Shown in pieces: positions 60,866 to 64,000 of a stretch of 64,000 bases of DNA. The notes below the pieces were generated by a model that searched no databases, was not told the DNA's origin, and worked only from the letters and a program-made list of their open reading frames with translations. The first letter of the stretch is position 1; each line of letters begins with the position of its first letter. The translations under genes and the position numbers were made by a program. This DNA is from Pardosa pseudoannulata. Its lineage: Eukaryota; Arthropoda; Arachnida; Araneae; Lycosidae. The DNA is taken from the NCBI GenBank assembly GCA_032207245.1, contig CM063503.1, positions 102,917,084-102,981,083 of the forward strand. Direction: 5' to 3'.

Positions 60866-61043
60866 GCCGAACGATGGCCGAATGGTTAGGGTGCTGGCCT
60901 TCGGATCCTGAGTTCGTGGGTTCGAATCCCACTACGGCATGGATATTCGTAGCCGTTCGGAATCGGCTTTAAGCAGTAGGTCCCGGTCTCATTAACCCTC
61001 GTGTTGCAAAAAGTAGACCGTAGCGTTCCAAAACCAAACCAAA
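60866..61043 (+). mobile_element. intact tRNA-like SINE, 178 bp, 13-bp target duplication
   Basis: Best plus-strand copy: box A tggccgaatgg at 60875-60885, box B ggttcgaatcc at 60919-60929, tail ccaaaaccaaaccaaa. The target duplication ctctcgctacccc is perfect (60853-60865, 61044-61056). It has the same length as the copy at 43611-43788. It is inserted in the outer hAT. Confidence 0.95.
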
Positions 61044-61226
61044 CTCTCGCTACCCCCGAAAAAAAAGTGGGGGTGTCAATCGGTTCCTTTATTTTAGCGT
61101 ATTGGGGAAAATGACACGTGATTAGAATATCTTGCCGTTATTGGTTCTTGTAACTAACAAAACTCTAAGACCGCTTAATTTGGATTTTCTAGCACCCATT
61201 TTGCCTCTTTGTCCTTGTGGTCATTT

Positions 61227-61655
61227 TTTATACACGAATTCAAAGCATATTTTGAACAAAAAAAGGTTTGAAATGTTGCTAAAGTCAATACAATAGAAAA
61301 CTTGAGATTTTAATGTATTTAAACACTCTTTTATACTATCAAATATTAGTAAATAAATTGCATCATCCAAATACGCGGGATACCTAACTCAGATAAATGC
61401 AATATTATTATATTCCATATTTATATTTTATAAATATAACCAAGTATTTTTTAAGCATAACCACCTAAATAGAACCAAAAAATGCTTATATTTTTCTTAA
61501 TTTGTACCTATTACAAAAATTCTGCCCTGTTTAGTTAAATAAACGGTACAAAAGCGCGTTTAAATACATTAAAAACTCAAATTTGAGTTTGTATTCACCT
61601 GAATAACATTTCAAACCTATTTTTGTTCAAAATATACTTTGAAATCGGGTATAAA
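61227..61655. mobile_element. foldback MITE, about 95-bp inverted arms
   Basis: The left arm (tttatacacga, ttcaaagcatattttgaac, aggtttgaaatgtt, ttttaatgtatttaaac) is repeated inverted at the right end (gtttaaatacattaaaa, aacatttcaaacct, gttcaaaatatactttgaa). It is 429 bp with an AT-rich centre and no gene. Confidence 0.85.
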
Positions 61656-61926
61656 CTTAGGAGAAGACGAAGCACAAACTGTAAACATCATTTGGTGACA
61701 ATCTGGCTATCACTTGAACAAAAATATGGGGCTGGCCCCCGGAACTGGGATTCACCAAGATTTCTTTTCTTACAAAGGTAACCTCGACAATGCCACACAA
61801 TCCCGAAAGAAATACACCACAGTAAATAAAAGGGAAATAATTTAAAGTTTTTGGGTTGGCCAGGTACCATTTGTTTCACGGACCGGTACCGGTTCGAGGC
61901 CCCGTAGAGGTTGGGGACCTCGAAGT

Positions 61927-62581
61927 CAGAGCCTGATTATCTCACGGGCACTTGTGGCACGTGCCCTGGGCACGAAAATTTAGTCGAGTGCTTGAAACAC
62001 ATATTAAGTGGGGGAAAATTGCAAACATACGCTACCATCGTTAAGTTTTAATAAATTATTGTACGAGTAATTGTGTCTGTCATGAACTCTATTGTTTCCT
62101 ACTTTAATTTTACTGTTATTTACCTGATAATTAATTCCCTCAACGAACCTGGAGCTCTTTTTATCCTATGGGTTATTGCATATTTATAAGACAGATTATT
62201 AGCAACGTTCCACTATAAACCATTAAATCATCTCACCAATTTAAATTATTTTTAATTCTATTATTATTTATTTTCTGCGCCACAGAGCTTGTGAGTGTGA
62301 CAAAGTAAAAGTAAAAAAAGTGGATAACTCTAGGTCTTTAAAAGTCCTTAATTTTTATCATGACTAAACAGAAATAATAATGATTACGTAAAATGAAAAT
62401 TTGGTGTTTTTGATTTTGAATATTACTTTAATGCTAATTTCTTAAATGTGTTTGCTAATTCAATGTTATAATTTTTACATGACTGTAATTATGATAACTT
62501 GCCGCTATAAATTTGCATGGGGGTAGAGGGCACAAAAACTGGATTGTACTCTGGGCACAAAAGTATCTTAGTCAGGCCCTG
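61927..62581. mobile_element. inner non-autonomous hAT-like element, 655 bp
   Basis: The left end cagagcctgattatctcac and the inverse of the right end, cagggcctgactaagatac, are inverted repeats with extra gggcac blocks inside. The 8-bp target site is ctcgaagt (61919-61926) and ctcggagt (62582-62589). It interrupts the right tip of the outer hAT. Confidence 0.87.
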
Positions 62582-62594
62582 CTCGGAGTTAAGG

Positions 62595-64000
62595 GACATC
62601 TTACTGTAAGCATCAGGTCACTCGTGGTTTACTAGTTAGTTTTCCTTTAAGTTTTTTTTTTTTTTTTAATCGAAAAAGAGTTAATTATGTAAAACTGTTT
62701 TATGATTTCTTCTTATTACACACACAATAATAATTAGACTCGAAAATTATCTGGTTAGCAAAATAAACAAAAACGAGATAAGAAACTGGTGGAGCAACAA
62801 AAACGGCAAGAGAAAACTTAGTTTTCCACAAGGTGGTCAAAAAGATAATTCTGTTATGTCTACTGAACGCGTGATTCAAGTAAGCTTCATCATAGTCAGG
62901 ATGTAATAATCAAGGAGAAGCGTGGAACTGAAACTGACTTTAATATTGGATTAAATTTTCATCCAAATGCATCAAAGGTAGTGACGTAATTTTAATTATG
63001 GGACACTCTCAGAAAAACAAATTTATGAAAACTACTAGCTGTTTTGATTAAGTCGACATAGTGAATTAGGCAGAAAATTTACATAATTTTCCGATAGAAA
63101 AAATAGTTTTAAAGATACCTGTACAGATTGACATTATTCAGTTTTCCAAAGACAATGTAGATATATTCTTTAGTAAAATATGTTTTCAAATAAAAACGGC
63201 AAATGGGGAATCGTTTGTTTGAACACGGTTTATGTAGCCGAGCAGTGTAGGTCGAGAGTTATGTTTTTGCTTTTAAGTTATTTAGTAACGATATATTTTC
63301 TTTGGCTATAGATGGTTCGAATGACTGAAACACATTCACATTTCGATTTTAAAGCGACATAAACGAATCACTAAACATTTGGATAGTTATAGAAAGGCTT
63401 CTTCTTCAGTGGCATGACAGCCCTGGATGGATGTATTGATGCTAATATTAGTAATACGGAAATTAAAGAAAAAGTTTAGACATTCACCGATATTATAGTA
63501 CAACAGAGGCATACATAACTAATGAAATTTTAAACTATCTGAATAAAAACTGATTTTCTGTGAAGAACCTATTTGACCAGACCTACAATAATGTAATTAA
63601 AAGAAGTCGCTGATTAGAATAAGGATTCACTAACTAGTTAACTGCTGAAACAATCGGATCGAAAACAGATATATTAGAATTTACTTACTGGCTAATTATC
63701 TGGTAGGAAGTATTAATTGAATTCATTTTTACTAGTAAAATGTGACAATCCCACAAATGAATGCAAAATCAGATGAATTGTTAGTTTCCCAAAACTGCGA
63801 GAAAGATTTTTGAGGCGTATATTTCTCAAGCAAAAATCCTTTCGAAAAATACTGAAGTAGTCAAGCATTTTAAGAGACGGAAACAGTTCGAAAAAGAGAA
63901 ACATACTTTTTATGAAATTGCTTCTTTAGATACTTCTGAGTTAGTTGGTGCAAAACTTAAGTTTAAAGCAAAAATGTGTGACATTTTCCTTTTAACGGAA
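62595..64000. other. unassigned, possibly decayed transposon
   Basis: Short frames with many stops. A piece near 63410-63470 reads MTALDGCIDANISNTEIKEK but is too short to place. I can support no gene here. Confidence 0.3.

Larger units (their letters stand above)
60326..62586. mobile_element. outer non-autonomous hAT-like element hosting three nested insertions
   Basis: Left end cagtgttccccaacctctg; the right end, inverted, is ccgaggtccccaacctctac. A perfect 8-bp target duplication, agttaagg, lies at 60318-60325 and 62587-62594. The right end is interrupted close to its tip by another hAT-like element (61927-62581). A SINE and a long foldback element also lie inside. No transposase was recognised in what remains. 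Confidence 0.88.

Noticed and set aside
60866..60940. tRNA gene
   Set aside because: The boxes and anticodon-like arm are present, but this is the head of a 178-bp SINE with a target duplication and many copies.
1..64000. CRISPR array or bacterial-type operon
   Set aside because: No regularly spaced short repeats with unique spacers and no clustered bacterial-style genes; the DNA is eukaryotic.

Overview
The window is eukaryotic nuclear DNA: AT-rich, intron-containing and crowded with decayed transposons. I think it comes from an arthropod, most likely an arachnid such as a spider. The reasons are one split gene of metazoan type with short exons and long AT-rich introns, the mix of Tc1/mariner, hAT (ZBED/GTF2IRD2-like), piggyBac and copia relics, and many copies of a tRNA-like SINE ending in a CCAAAC-type tail. 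The taxon is inferred from style; nothing in the window proves it.

Layout. 1-3.8 kb: degenerate Ty1/copia retrotransposon on the minus strand, cut by the window edge. 3.9-24 kb: gene-free and repeat-rich. It holds SINE copies, a second retroposon with a perfect 14-bp target duplication, a 486-bp tandem repeat with a 231-bp identical core, a DNA element with 17-bp terminal inverted repeats, Tc1 relics, minisatellites, a cluster of four foldback elements, a GC-rich island and an LTR element whose interior is a 100-N assembly gap. 24.5-41 kb: the one convincing host gene, a DHHC palmitoyltransferase of the ZDHHC16 type on the plus strand. Seven coding exons are present; the last exon was not found. 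A candidate promoter and a short upstream ORF lie 2.3 kb before its start codon. 41-64 kb: hAT transposons (one with a SINE inside its transposase, one partly duplicated in tandem), a run of same-orientation SINEs, a piggyBac relic, and a nested stack (hAT, SINE, foldback element, second hAT) whose target duplications can be read directly.

The genes do not form a joint pathway. ZDHHC16 is an endomembrane enzyme gene; nearly everything else is mobile DNA in various stages of decay. I found no CRISPR array, operon or defence-like gene cluster. The most interesting leads are the nested transposon stack, the post-insertion duplication of a hAT end, the conserved core of the 486-bp repeat, the SINE family, the foldback cluster and the upstream ORF before ZDHHC16.
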